A stretch of 15,744 bases of DNA. Source: Pseudomonadota bacterium (GTDB lineage Bacteria > Pseudomonadota > Alphaproteobacteria > Rhizobiales > Xanthobacteraceae). The stretch is from assembly GCA_023434095.1 (NCBI GenBank), contig JAEYTJ010000299.1, forward strand, positions 1 through 15,744. Reading direction: 5' to 3'. The first letter of the stretch is position 1; each line of letters starts with the position of its first letter. The notes beneath the pieces were generated by a model. It was given only the letters and a program-made list of their open reading frames with translations. It was not told the origin of the DNA and did not search any database. Shown piece by piece: positions 6,207-13,398 of this stretch. Made by a program: the position numbers and the translations under genes.

Positions 6207-7157
6207 ATGACCCACGCCGCCGCTTCCCCGCACCCCTTCCTCGTGCTGCGCGAGGGCGACGTGCTGCCGCCCGCCCTTGAACGCCCGGTGGTCGCCATCG
6301 GCAATTTCGACGGCGTGCATCGCGGCCACCGGGCGGTGATCGGCACCGCCATCGACCAGGCGCGCTCGCTCGGACGCCCGGCGCTGGCGGTGACCTTCGA
6401 GCCGCACCCGCGCGCCTTCTTCCGCCCGGCCGAGCCGATCTTCCGCCTGACGCCCGAACCGATGAAGCTCAAGCGCCTGAGCGAGACCGGGCTCGACGGG
6501 GCCGCGGTGCTGGCCTTCGACGCCGCGATGGCGGGACGCGACGCCGAGGATTTCGTCGCTGCGATCCTGGTCGGGCGGCTCGGCGTCTCGATGGTGGTGG
6601 CGGGCTATGATTTCCATTTCGGCAAGGGGCGGGGCGGCTCGCCGCTGTTCCTGCGCGAGGCCGGCAAGCGCCATGGCTTCGGGGTCGAGATCGTGCCGCC
6701 GCTGCTCGACGAGGGCGCGCAGATCTCGTCCAGCGTCATCCGCGCCGCGCTGGCGCAGGGCCGCGTCGAGCAGGCCGCCCATATGCTGGGCGCGCCCTTC
6801 GCGGTCGAGGCCGACGTGGTGCACGGCGACAAGCGCGGCCGCGAACTCGGCTACCCCACCGCCAATATGCGGCTCGACCCGGCGGTGACGCTGGCGCACG
6901 GCATCTACGCGGTGACGGTGGAGATCGAGGGCGTGCGGCACAAGGGCGTGGCGAGCTTCGGCCGCCGCCCGACCTTCGACGACGGCGCCCCGCGGCTGGA
7001 GACCTTCGTCTTCGACTTTTCCCGCGACCTCTATGGCCGCACGCTCACCGTCGCCTTCCACGCCTGGCTGCGGCCGGAACTGAAGTTCGAGGGCATCGAC
7101 GCGCTGATCGCGCAGATGGACATCGACAGCGCCCGGGCGCGGGCGGCGCTGGGGTAG
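6207..7157 (+). CDS. ribF: Bifunctional riboflavin kinase / FAD synthetase RibF
   Basis: This 316-residue enzyme phosphorylates riboflavin to FMN and adenylylates FMN to FAD in the cytoplasm. The N-terminal nucleotidyltransferase domain shows VVAIGNFDGVHRGH (28-41, the HxGH-type signature) and ends with the ISSSVIRAAL motif (173-182). The C-terminal flavokinase domain shows VVHGDKRGRELGYPTANM (204-221), GVASFGRRPTFDD (247-258) and FSRDLYGRTL (271-280). All expected motifs are intact and the length is typical. ATG 6207 is the best start although it has no strong Shine-Dalgarno; a TTG at 6192 would add five residues. The HAD hydrolase gene lies just upstream on the same strand, and ileS follows after a 251-bp repeat-bearing gap. 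Confidence 0.96.
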   Translation: MTHAAASPHPFLVLREGDVLPPALERPVVAIGNFDGVHRGHRAVIGTAIDQARSLGRPALAVTFEPHPRAFFRPAEPIFRLTPEPMKLKRLSETGLDGAAVLAFDAAMAGRDAEDFVAAILVGRLGVSMVVAGYDFHFGKGRGGSPLFLREAGKRHGFGVEIVPPLLDEGAQISSSVIRAALAQGRVEQAAHMLGAPFAVEADVVHGDKRGRELGYPTANMRLDPAVTLAHGIYAVTVEIEGVRHKGVASFGRRPTFDDGAPRLETFVFDFSRDLYGRTLTVAFHAWLRPELKFEGIDALIAQMDIDSARARAALG

Positions 7158-7173
7158 GCTCACCCCGCTTTGG

Positions 7174-7213
7174 CATCCTTGAAGGCTCGCTGCGCGCGCA
7201 CCTCAGGATGACG
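7174..7213 (-). repeat. Palindromic intergenic repeat, copy 3 (reverse orientation)
   Basis: On the minus strand: CGTCATCCTGAGGTG, then a GCGCGC-rich inner part, then CTTCAAGGATG. It matches copies 1 and 2 between truA and pyrC. CTCAGGATGACG (7202-7213) is a perfect 12-bp inverted match to 7264-7275 in copy 4. Confidence 0.65.
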
Positions 7214-7263
7214 GCGTTCGTTCGAGACGACCGCCTGCTTTCGGTTGCTCCGATTAGCAGGAA

Positions 7264-7304
7264 CGTCATCCTGAGCGCCCGGCAAGGCCGGGCCTCGACG
7301 GATG
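7264..7304 (+). repeat. Palindromic intergenic repeat, copy 4 (forward orientation)
   Basis: CGTCATCCTGAG, then an inner stem GCCCGGC-AAG-GCCGGGC (7277-7293), then CTCGACGGATG. It forms an inverted pair with copy 3 across 50 bases, the same head-to-head arrangement as copies 1 and 2. The outer segments are conserved, while the inner stems differ in sequence yet keep pairing. Confidence 0.65.
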
Positions 7305-7353
7305 CTCGCAACGTGCGACCGTCCCGCGACCCCTTCCCTCCCGGTCCTCTCCC

Positions 7354-7382
7354 TTGCACGCGCCTGCCGCTGCGCTTAAACC
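7354..7382 (+). promoter_or_regulatory. Candidate ileS promoter
   Basis: TTGCAC (7354-7359) and TAAACC (7377-7382) are 17 bases apart. Transcription would begin near 7389, leaving a leader of about 20 bases that contains the strong TAAGGAG ribosome binding site (7396-7402). Confidence 0.4.
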
Positions 7383-7408
7383 GGGCGCGAAGGCTTAAGG
7401 AGCGCGTC

Positions 7409-10400
7409 ATGACGAGCCGCAACAGCGATGGTCGCAACGGGAACGAGCCCGCCGGGGAACCGGCCGGCGAGGGTGCGGCGCACGACTATTCCGCGACGCT
7501 GTTCCTGCCGCAGACCGAGTTTCCCATGCGCGCCGGCCTGCCGCAGCGCGAGCCGGAACTGCTGGCGCGCTGGGAGCGGATCGACCTCTACGGCCAGCAG
7601 CGCAAGGCGGGCGAAGGCAAGCCGCGCTTCGTGCTGCATGACGGCCCGCCCTACGCCAATGGCAACATCCATATCGGCCACGCGCTCAACAAGATCCTGA
7701 AGGACGTGGTGGTGCGCTCTCAGGGCGCGCTCGGCCACGATTCCAATTATGTGCCGGGCTGGGACTGCCACGGCCTGCCGATCGAGTGGAAGATCGAGGA
7801 ACAGTACCGCGCCCGGGGCAAGAACAAGGACGAGGTGCCGGTCGTCGAGTTCCGCCAGGAATGCCGCGCCTTCGCCGAGGGCTGGATCGACGTGCAGCGC
7901 GCCGAGTTCAAGCGGCTGGGCGTCGAGGGCGACTGGTCGCATCCCTATGTGACCATGAGCTATGATGCGGAAGCGCAGATCGCCCGCGAGATCATGAAAT
8001 TCGCCGGCAATGGGCTGCTCTATCGCGGCTCCAAGCCGGTCATGTGGTCGGTGGTGGAGCGCACGGCGCTGGCCGAGGCGGAGGTCGAGTACCACGACCA
8101 CCAGTCGACCACGATCTTCGTCAAATTCCCGGTCACCGGCTATCGCAAGAGCGCCGCCACCGCCGGCGGCCTGCCCAAGGGGCTGGAACCGCCGGAGGAT
8201 GCCGCCGACATCCACCTGTTCCCCTCCTATGAGGGCGCCAGCGTGGTGATCTGGACCACCACGCCCTGGACCATCCCCGGCAACCGCGCCATCGCCTTCT
8301 CGCCGAACGTGACCTACGCGGTCTACGAGGTGACCGAGGCGCCGCACGACAACTGGGCCAAGGTGGGCGAGCATTTCATCCTCGCCGACAAGCTGGCGGA
8401 AGAGGTGTTCAAGGCCGCGCGCGTCACGGCCTACGAGCGCCATAAAGAGGTCGACCCGACGCATCTCGTCTGCGCCCATCCGCTCAACGGCAATGAGGGC
8501 GTCAACGGCTATTTCGATTTCTGCGTCCCCGTCGTGCCCGGCGACTTCGTCACCGACGACACCGGCACCGGCTTCGTCCACATCGCCCCCGGCCACGGCG
8601 CCGACGACTTCAATCTCTATATGTCGTCCCATCTCGGCGAGGTGCCGCACACGGGCGGCCCCGACGGGCGCTATTACGACCATGTGCCGCTGTTCGCCGG
8701 CGCCCGCGTCATGGACGACAAGGGCAAGGACGGCGACGCCAATGACGCTGTCATCAAGGCGCTGTCGGCCGCCGGCAAGCTGCTGGCGCGCGGAAGGCTG
8801 AAGCACCAGTACCCGCACAGCTGGCGCTCCAAGGCGCCGATCATCTTCCGCAACACGCCGCAATGGTTCATCGCGATGGACAAGGACATCGCGGCGGCGG
8901 ACGGCTCCAGCGCCGGCGGCGACACGCTGCGGGCGCGCGCGCTCGGCGGCATCCAGGAGGTGCAGTGGGTGCCGGCCTCCGGCCAGAACCGCATCACCGG
9001 CATGATCGAGAACCGCCCGGACTGGGTGGTGTCGCGCCAGCGCGCCTGGGGCGTGCCGATCGCCGTCTTCGTCAAGGACAAGGGCGACGGCACGGTCGAG
9101 ATCCTGCGCGACGCCCGGGTGAATGCCCGCATCGCCGAAGCCTTCGCCACCGATGGGGCGGACGCCTGGTACAAGGAAGGCGCCGCCCAGCGCTTCCTCG
9201 GCAGCGATTACAGCTCCAACGAATGGAGCAAGGTCGACGACATTCTCGACGTGTGGTTCGACAGTGGCTCCACCCACGCCTTCACGCTGGAAGTGCGCGA
9301 GGACCTAAAGGTCGACCGCGCCTTCACCGGCGGGCCGGACCGGGTGATGTATCTCGAAGGCTCGGACCAGCACCGCGGCTGGTTCCATTCCTCGCTGCTG
9401 GAGAGCTGCGGCACGCGCGGGCGCCCGCCCTATGACGTGGTGCTGACCCATGGCTTCGTGCTCGACGAGCAGGGCCGCAAGATGTCGAAGTCGGTCGGCA
9501 ACGTCGTCGCCCCGCAGGAGGTCATCAAGTCCTCCGGCGCCGATATCCTGCGCCTGTGGGTGTGCGCCTCCGACTATTCCGACGACCTGCGCATCGGCCC
9601 GGAAATTCTCAAGACCACGGTCGAGACCTACCGCAAACTGCGCAACACGCTGCGCTGGCTGCTGGGCTCGCTGCACCATTACCGCGAGGCCGAGCGCGTC
9701 GCCTTCGCCGACATGCCGGCGCTGGAAAAGATGGTGCTGCACCGGCTCGCCGAACTCGACGGTACGGTGCGCGAGGCCTATGCGGCGTTCGACTTCAAGC
9801 GGGTGAACGCGGCGCTGACCGCCTTCATGACCAGCGAGCTTTCCGCCTTCTACTTCGACGTGCGCAAAGATGCGCTCTATTGCGACCCGCTCTCCTCGGT
9901 GACGCGGCGGGCCTGCCTGACCGTGCTCGACGAGGTGTTCAACCGGCTCGTGGTCTGGCTGGCGCCGATCCTGCCCTTCACGGCGGAGGAGACCTGGCTG
10001 GCGCGCTTCCCCTCCGAGACGGGTTCCGTGCATCTGCAGACCTTCCCCGAGACGCCCGCCAAGTGGCGCGACGCGGCGCTGGCCGACGAATGGCGCAAGA
10101 TCCGGCTGGTGCGGCGCGTCGTCCTCGGCGCGCTGGAAGTGGAGCGCGCGGCCAAGCGCATCGGCTCCAGCCTGGAGGCGGCGCCGGTCATCCACGTGTC
10201 CGACCCCGCCCTGTTCGCGGCGGTGAGCGCGGTGGACCTCGCGGAAGTGTGCATCACCTCCGACGCGCATCTCATGCCCGACGAAGGCCCCGCGGGCGCC
10301 TTCCGCCTGCCCGACGTGCCGGGCGTCGCCGTGGTGCCGAACCGGGCGCTGGGGCATAAATGCGCCCGTTCCTGGAAGATCTCGCCGCTGGTGGGGACCG

Positions 10401-10480
10401 ATCCGGACTATCCCGACGTGACCCCGCGCGACGCGCAGGCGCTGCGCGAGCTGGCCCATGCCCGCCGGGCGGCGGAGTGA
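7409..10480 (+). CDS. ileS: Isoleucyl-tRNA synthetase
   Basis: This 1023-residue class Ia synthetase charges tRNA-Ile in the cytoplasm and edits misactivated valine. The catalytic signature HIGH is at 88-91 (YANGNIHIGHALNK) and KMSKS at 691-695 (GRKMSKSVGN). The editing (CP1) domain shows WTTTPWT (282-288) and TGTGFVHIAPGHGADD (385-400). YVPGWDCHGLPIEWK and QRAWGVPIAVF are further class markers. The C-terminus has KCARSW at about 984-989, where E. coli-type enzymes carry the first CxxC of a zinc knuckle; here the second Cys is Ser988 and no second CxxC follows, so zinc is probably not bound. The first 25 residues are a Gly/Glu/Pro-rich extension. ATG 7409 has TAAGGAG six bases upstream. The stop overlaps the lspA start (GTGA), so the two are co-translated. 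Confidence 0.98.
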   Translation: MTSRNSDGRNGNEPAGEPAGEGAAHDYSATLFLPQTEFPMRAGLPQREPELLARWERIDLYGQQRKAGEGKPRFVLHDGPPYANGNIHIGHALNKILKDVVVRSQGALGHDSNYVPGWDCHGLPIEWKIEEQYRARGKNKDEVPVVEFRQECRAFAEGWIDVQRAEFKRLGVEGDWSHPYVTMSYDAEAQIAREIMKFAGNGLLYRGSKPVMWSVVERTALAEAEVEYHDHQSTTIFVKFPVTGYRKSAATAGGLPKGLEPPEDAADIHLFPSYEGASVVIWTTTPWTIPGNRAIAFSPNVTYAVYEVTEAPHDNWAKVGEHFILADKLAEEVFKAARVTAYERHKEVDPTHLVCAHPLNGNEGVNGYFDFCVPVVPGDFVTDDTGTGFVHIAPGHGADDFNLYMSSHLGEVPHTGGPDGRYYDHVPLFAGARVMDDKGKDGDANDAVIKALSAAGKLLARGRLKHQYPHSWRSKAPIIFRNTPQWFIAMDKDIAAADGSSAGGDTLRARALGGIQEVQWVPASGQNRITGMIENRPDWVVSRQRAWGVPIAVFVKDKGDGTVEILRDARVNARIAEAFATDGADAWYKEGAAQRFLGSDYSSNEWSKVDDILDVWFDSGSTHAFTLEVREDLKVDRAFTGGPDRVMYLEGSDQHRGWFHSSLLESCGTRGRPPYDVVLTHGFVLDEQGRKMSKSVGNVVAPQEVIKSSGADILRLWVCASDYSDDLRIGPEILKTTVETYRKLRNTLRWLLGSLHHYREAERVAFADMPALEKMVLHRLAELDGTVREAYAAFDFKRVNAALTAFMTSELSAFYFDVRKDALYCDPLSSVTRRACLTVLDEVFNRLVVWLAPILPFTAEETWLARFPSETGSVHLQTFPETPAKWRDAALADEWRKIRLVRRVVLGALEVERAAKRIGSSLEAAPVIHVSDPALFAAVSAVDLAEVCITSDAHLMPDEGPAGAFRLPDVPGVAVVPNRALGHKCARSWKISPLVGTDPDYPDVTPRDAQALRELAHARRAAE

Positions 10481-10986
10481 GCACGCGCGTGTCGCTCCGC
10501 CTCGCCGGCCCGTATACTCTCTATGGCAGCCTGTTCGCGCTCGCCGCGCTGGCGATCGACCAGGGCTCCAAGCTCGCCGTGCTGCATGGGGTCGATTTCG
10601 GTCCTGACGGCATCGTGAAGGTCACGCCCTTCGTCGACATCGTCTGGGCGTGGAACACTGGCATCAGCTACGGCCTGTTCTCGCTGGGCGCCGAGGGCTG
10701 GTGGGTTCTGGGCGGGGTGAAAGTGGCGGCGGCGCTGCTGTTCTGGCTGTGGCTGGCGCGCACCGACAACCGTCCGGAGGCGGCCGCGCTGGGGCTGCTG
10801 ATCGGCGGCGCGCTCGGCAACGCCATCGACCGCGCGGCCTATGGCGCGGTGTTCGACTTCGTCTCGCTGCACGCTTTCGGCTTCTACTGGTACGTGTTCA
10901 ACCTCTCGGACGTGGCCATTGTTGCCGGGGTCGGCGTGCTTTTGTATGCTTCCTTTTTCGGGAGCGCCGCAAAATCGCCGCCCTGA
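10477..10986 (+). CDS. lspA: Lipoprotein signal peptidase (signal peptidase II)
   Basis: This 169-residue inner-membrane aspartic protease removes signal peptides from diacylglyceryl-prolipoproteins. It has four hydrophobic segments (about 13-28, 76-94, 102-116, 139-163). It carries the conserved IDQGSK near the first segment, NTGISYGLF (N60), the catalytic aspartate in GNAIDR (D118), VFDFVSL, and the second catalytic aspartate in FNLSD (D145). The start is GTG 10477, overlapping the ileS stop as GTGA, which indicates translational coupling; GGCGG just upstream is a weak ribosome binding site. ileS-lspA adjacency is common in bacteria. All active-site residues are present. Confidence 0.96.
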   Translation: MSTRVSLRLAGPYTLYGSLFALAALAIDQGSKLAVLHGVDFGPDGIVKVTPFVDIVWAWNTGISYGLFSLGAEGWWVLGGVKVAAALLFWLWLARTDNRPEAAALGLLIGGALGNAIDRAAYGAVFDFVSLHAFGFYWYVFNLSDVAIVAGVGVLLYASFFGSAAKSPP

Positions 10987-11064
10987 AGTGAGATCGGACC
11001 TTCCGCACGCTTGAGCGGTCGCGGGGACGGGCTTTCTCCCCACGGACCGGCAGGAGACGACCGG

Positions 11065-11745
11065 ATGACGACACGAGTTCATGCCACCCACGCCGCGCTT
11101 GTCGCCGGCGTCCTGACATGCGCCGCCGCGCTCGGCATCGCGCCGGCCCTTGCCGACGATCCGCCGGAGATGAACCTCACCGGCCAGCTGCTCACCGGCC
11201 TCGGCCTGGTGCCGCCGCCTCCGCCCGATATCGACTATCGCGAGCGGGCCCCGCTGGTGGTGCCGCCGACCGGCGACATTCTCCCGCCGCCGCGCGACGC
11301 CTCGGCGATTTCCGAGAACCCGGCCTGGCCGAAGGACCATGACGCGGTCGCCCGCCAGGCAGCGGCGAAGACCAACTGGGCCGAATCCTGGGAATCGGTG
11401 GCGCGCGACGGCAATACGAGCGGGCGCTCGCTCACACCGGCGGAGCTCGACAAGGGCTACAAGTCGGGCAAGGTGAGCGGCTCCGGCTTCAGGAACCAGA
11501 AAGCGAATGACGACAACCGCCTGTCGCTGAACCAGCTCGATTTCTTCGGCTGGGGCAACAAGAAGTCCGCGGAGGAGCAGGGGGTCCCGTTCGAGGGCGA
11601 GCCGGACCGTGAATCGCTCGTCCAGCCGCCGCCGGGCTACCAGACCCCCGCGCCGGGCGCGAAATACGGCGTCGTCGCCGACCGTCCGGAAGATAAGGAC
11701 TGGAAGATGCCCAGCTGGTTCGACCGCACCCAGCAGAACAGGTGA
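11065..11745 (+). CDS. Exported envelope protein with a BamF/DUF3035-like motif
   Basis: This 226-residue protein begins with a signal sequence (hydrophobic 11-29). The best cleavage site is signal peptidase I-type after APALA (30/31); Cys19 in VLTC is a poor lipobox. The mature part has PDIDYRERAPLVVPP and GDILPPPRD (54-78), close to the 'RAPLxxPP...LPxP' motif I recall for DUF3035, the family named after BamF of the alphaproteobacterial outer-membrane barrel assembly complex. NPAWPKD (85-91) and a polar, low-complexity Pro/Gly/Asn-rich remainder follow. Placement supports the idea: lspA upstream and two M16 peptidase genes downstream, an order I also associate with DUF3035 genes in Rhodobacterales. 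ATG 11065 follows AGGAG with 8-base spacing. A hairpin terminator starts five bases after the stop. The assignment is tentative; an unrelated periplasmic protein is the alternative. Confidence 0.85.
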   Translation: MTTRVHATHAALVAGVLTCAAALGIAPALADDPPEMNLTGQLLTGLGLVPPPPPDIDYRERAPLVVPPTGDILPPPRDASAISENPAWPKDHDAVARQAAAKTNWAESWESVARDGNTSGRSLTPAELDKGYKSGKVSGSGFRNQKANDDNRLSLNQLDFFGWGNKKSAEEQGVPFEGEPDRESLVQPPPGYQTPAPGAKYGVVADRPEDKDWKMPSWFDRTQQNR

Positions 11746-11749
11746 CGCC

Positions 11750-11778
11750 GCGCGCCCTCTCCGGGCGCGCCGCATTTT
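11750..11778 (+). terminator. Probable intrinsic terminator of the ileS-lspA operon
   Basis: GCGCGCCC, loop TCTCC, GGGCGCGC (11750-11770) is a perfect 8-bp GC stem, followed by CGCA and TTTT (11775-11778). It lies five bases after the stop of the BamF-like gene. The T-run is short and four bases off the stem, so termination may be partial. Confidence 0.5.
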
Positions 11779-11825
11779 CCCGGCGCGCGCCTGCGGCGCG
11801 GCCGCGGGCCCGCCCGGCACGATGG

Positions 11826-11934
11826 CGCCCTGCGCGGCCCGGCCCCTCACTTCGCGGTGAAGCCCGCCGCCCGCGCATCGCGCCGCGCCCGCTTCGTCGC
11901 TACATTGGCCTGCGATCCCGCCCTGCGCGGCCCG
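11826..11934. repeat. Pair of 16-bp direct repeats upstream of the M16 genes
   Basis: CGCCCTGCGCGGCCCG occurs at 11826-11841 and again at 11919-11934, 93 bp apart, in the 246-bp gap before the first M16 gene. The gap otherwise holds only the terminator and a poor -10-like TACATT (11901-11906). The repeats may be regulator sites, duplicated sequence or GC-driven coincidence. Confidence 0.4.
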
Positions 11935-11991
11935 AGCCCGGGCTGTGCGCCCTCCGGCGCCATCCGGGCGGCCGCCGAAACGGATGAAGCT

Positions 11992-13398
11992 GTGACTGGA
12001 AGACTGATGCCCGCTCTCATGCTGCTCGCCGGCGCCGCCGCCGGCCTTGCCACCGTACCCTCGCGCACCGAAGCCGCCGAGGTGGCGGAGTTCACCCTCG
12101 GCAACGGCATGCAGGTGGTGGTGGTGCCCGATCATCGCGCCCCGGTCGTCACCCACATGGTGTGGTACCGGGTCGGCTCGGCCGACGAGCAGCCGGGCAA
12201 GTCCGGCATCGCGCATTTCCTCGAACATCTCATGTTCAAGGGCACGGACAAGCATCCGGCGGGCGAATTCTCCCAGGTGGTGGCCAAGCTCGGCGGTCAG
12301 GAGAACGCTTTCACCTCGCAGGACTACACCGCCTATTTCCAGCGGGTCGCCAAGCAGAACCTCGCCACGGTGATGGGCTTCGAGGCCGACCGCATGACCG
12401 GGCTGGTGCTGACCGACGAGGTGGTGCTGCCCGAGCGCGACGTGGTGCTGGAAGAGCGCCGCATGCGCACCGACAACGACCCCGCCTCCCAGCTCTCGGA
12501 AGCCGCGCAGGCGGCGATGTTCGTCAACCATCCCTATGGCCACCCGATCATCGGCTGGGAAGACGAGATCAAGCAGTTGAACCGGCAGGACGCGCTCGAC
12601 TTCTACCGCCGCTTCTACACGCCCAACAACGCGATCCTCGTGGTGGCGGGCGATGTCGAGCCGGACGAGGTGAAGAAGCTGGCCGAGGAGACCTATGGCA
12701 AGGTCGCCCCGCGCGCCGAGACGGCGGAGCGCCTCCGCCCGCAGGAGCCGCCGCCGCGCGCCGAGCGCCGGCTGGTTCTGGCGGATGGGCGTGTCGGCCA
12801 GCCGAGCCTCTCGCGCAGCTATCTCGTCCCCTCCTATCGCGGCGACCGCGACGAGAGCGTCACGCTCGACGTGCTCGCCCAGGTGCTGGGCGGCGGCTCC
12901 ACCGGCCGGCTCTACCGTTCGCTGGTCATCGACAAGAGCGTCGCCGCCAATGCCGGCGCCTGGTACCAGTCGACCGCGCTCGACGACACCCGCTTCGGCC
13001 TCTCGGTCACGCCGCGCCCCGACGTGACGATGGAGAAGGTCGAGACCGCGCTCGACGAGACCATCGCGGCGCTCGCCACGGACGGGCCGGACGCGGCGGA
13101 GCTGGAGCGCGCCAAGACCCGCCTCGTCGCCGAGGCGATCTATGCCCAGGACAACCAGGCGACGCTGGCGCGCATCTACGGTGCCGCGCTCGCCACCGGC
13201 TCCACCGCTCAGGACGTGAAGGTCTGGCCGGAGCTGGTGAAGGCCGTCACCGCCGAGCAGGTGCGCGACGCCGCGAGGCGCTGGCTCGTGCCCGCCCGCG
13301 CCGTCACCAGCCAGCTGCTGCAGGCCAAGCCCGCCCCCGCCGCCGCCCTGCCCGAGCCGGGCGCGGAACGGGCGAGCCCCGGGGAGGACCGTTCGTGA
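11992..13398 (+). CDS. M16 zinc metallopeptidase, catalytic subunit (exported)
   Basis: This protein of about 468 residues belongs to the M16B group (mitochondrial-processing-peptidase-like). After a short signal sequence (hydrophobic about 6-20, cleavage probably near TEAAE) comes the inverted zinc motif HFLEH (H75, E78, H79) within SGIAHFLEHLMFKGT, with the third ligand E155 in VLEERRMRTDN. ENAFTSQDYTAY, NHPYGHPIIGW and YTPNNAILVVAGD follow. The second half has LGGGSTGRLYRSLV and ends in a Pro/Ala-rich tail. It should degrade or process peptides in the periplasm, probably as a heterodimer with the next gene product. Start: GTG 11992 gives a basic n-region (VTGRL) and parallels the VTGR start of the next gene; ATG 12007 with GGAAG upstream is a good alternative, five residues shorter. 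The stop overlaps the next start (GTGA). Confidence 0.95.
   Translation: MTGRLMPALMLLAGAAAGLATVPSRTEAAEVAEFTLGNGMQVVVVPDHRAPVVTHMVWYRVGSADEQPGKSGIAHFLEHLMFKGTDKHPAGEFSQVVAKLGGQENAFTSQDYTAYFQRVAKQNLATVMGFEADRMTGLVLTDEVVLPERDVVLEERRMRTDNDPASQLSEAAQAAMFVNHPYGHPIIGWEDEIKQLNRQDALDFYRRFYTPNNAILVVAGDVEPDEVKKLAEETYGKVAPRAETAERLRPQEPPPRAERRLVLADGRVGQPSLSRSYLVPSYRGDRDESVTLDVLAQVLGGGSTGRLYRSLVIDKSVAANAGAWYQSTALDDTRFGLSVTPRPDVTMEKVETALDETIAALATDGPDAAELERAKTRLVAEAIYAQDNQATLARIYGAALATGSTAQDVKVWPELVKAVTAEQVRDAARRWLVPARAVTSQLLQAKPAPAAALPEPGAERASPGEDRS

Noticed and set aside
7208..7408. N-terminal extension of IleS from 7208
   Set aside because: It runs through the palindromic repeat, and the ATG at 7409 has an excellent TAAGGAG site.
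7376..9277. A 633-codon minus-strand frame opposite ileS
   Set aside because: It is antisense to a complete synthetase with all motifs, and its composition is rich in His/Arg/Ala/Val as expected for a shadow frame.
11857..11991. N-terminal extension of the first M16 protein from a GTG at about 11857
   Set aside because: The added residues are Arg/Ala/Pro-rich, unlike a signal sequence, and would bury the real signal sequence 45 residues inside.
10408..12543. A 711-codon open frame on the minus strand across lspA, the BamF-like gene and the M16 start
   Set aside because: It is antisense to well-supported genes, has Arg/Gly/His/Ala-rich composition with no family motif, and spans two gene borders. 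Long antisense frames are expected at this GC content.
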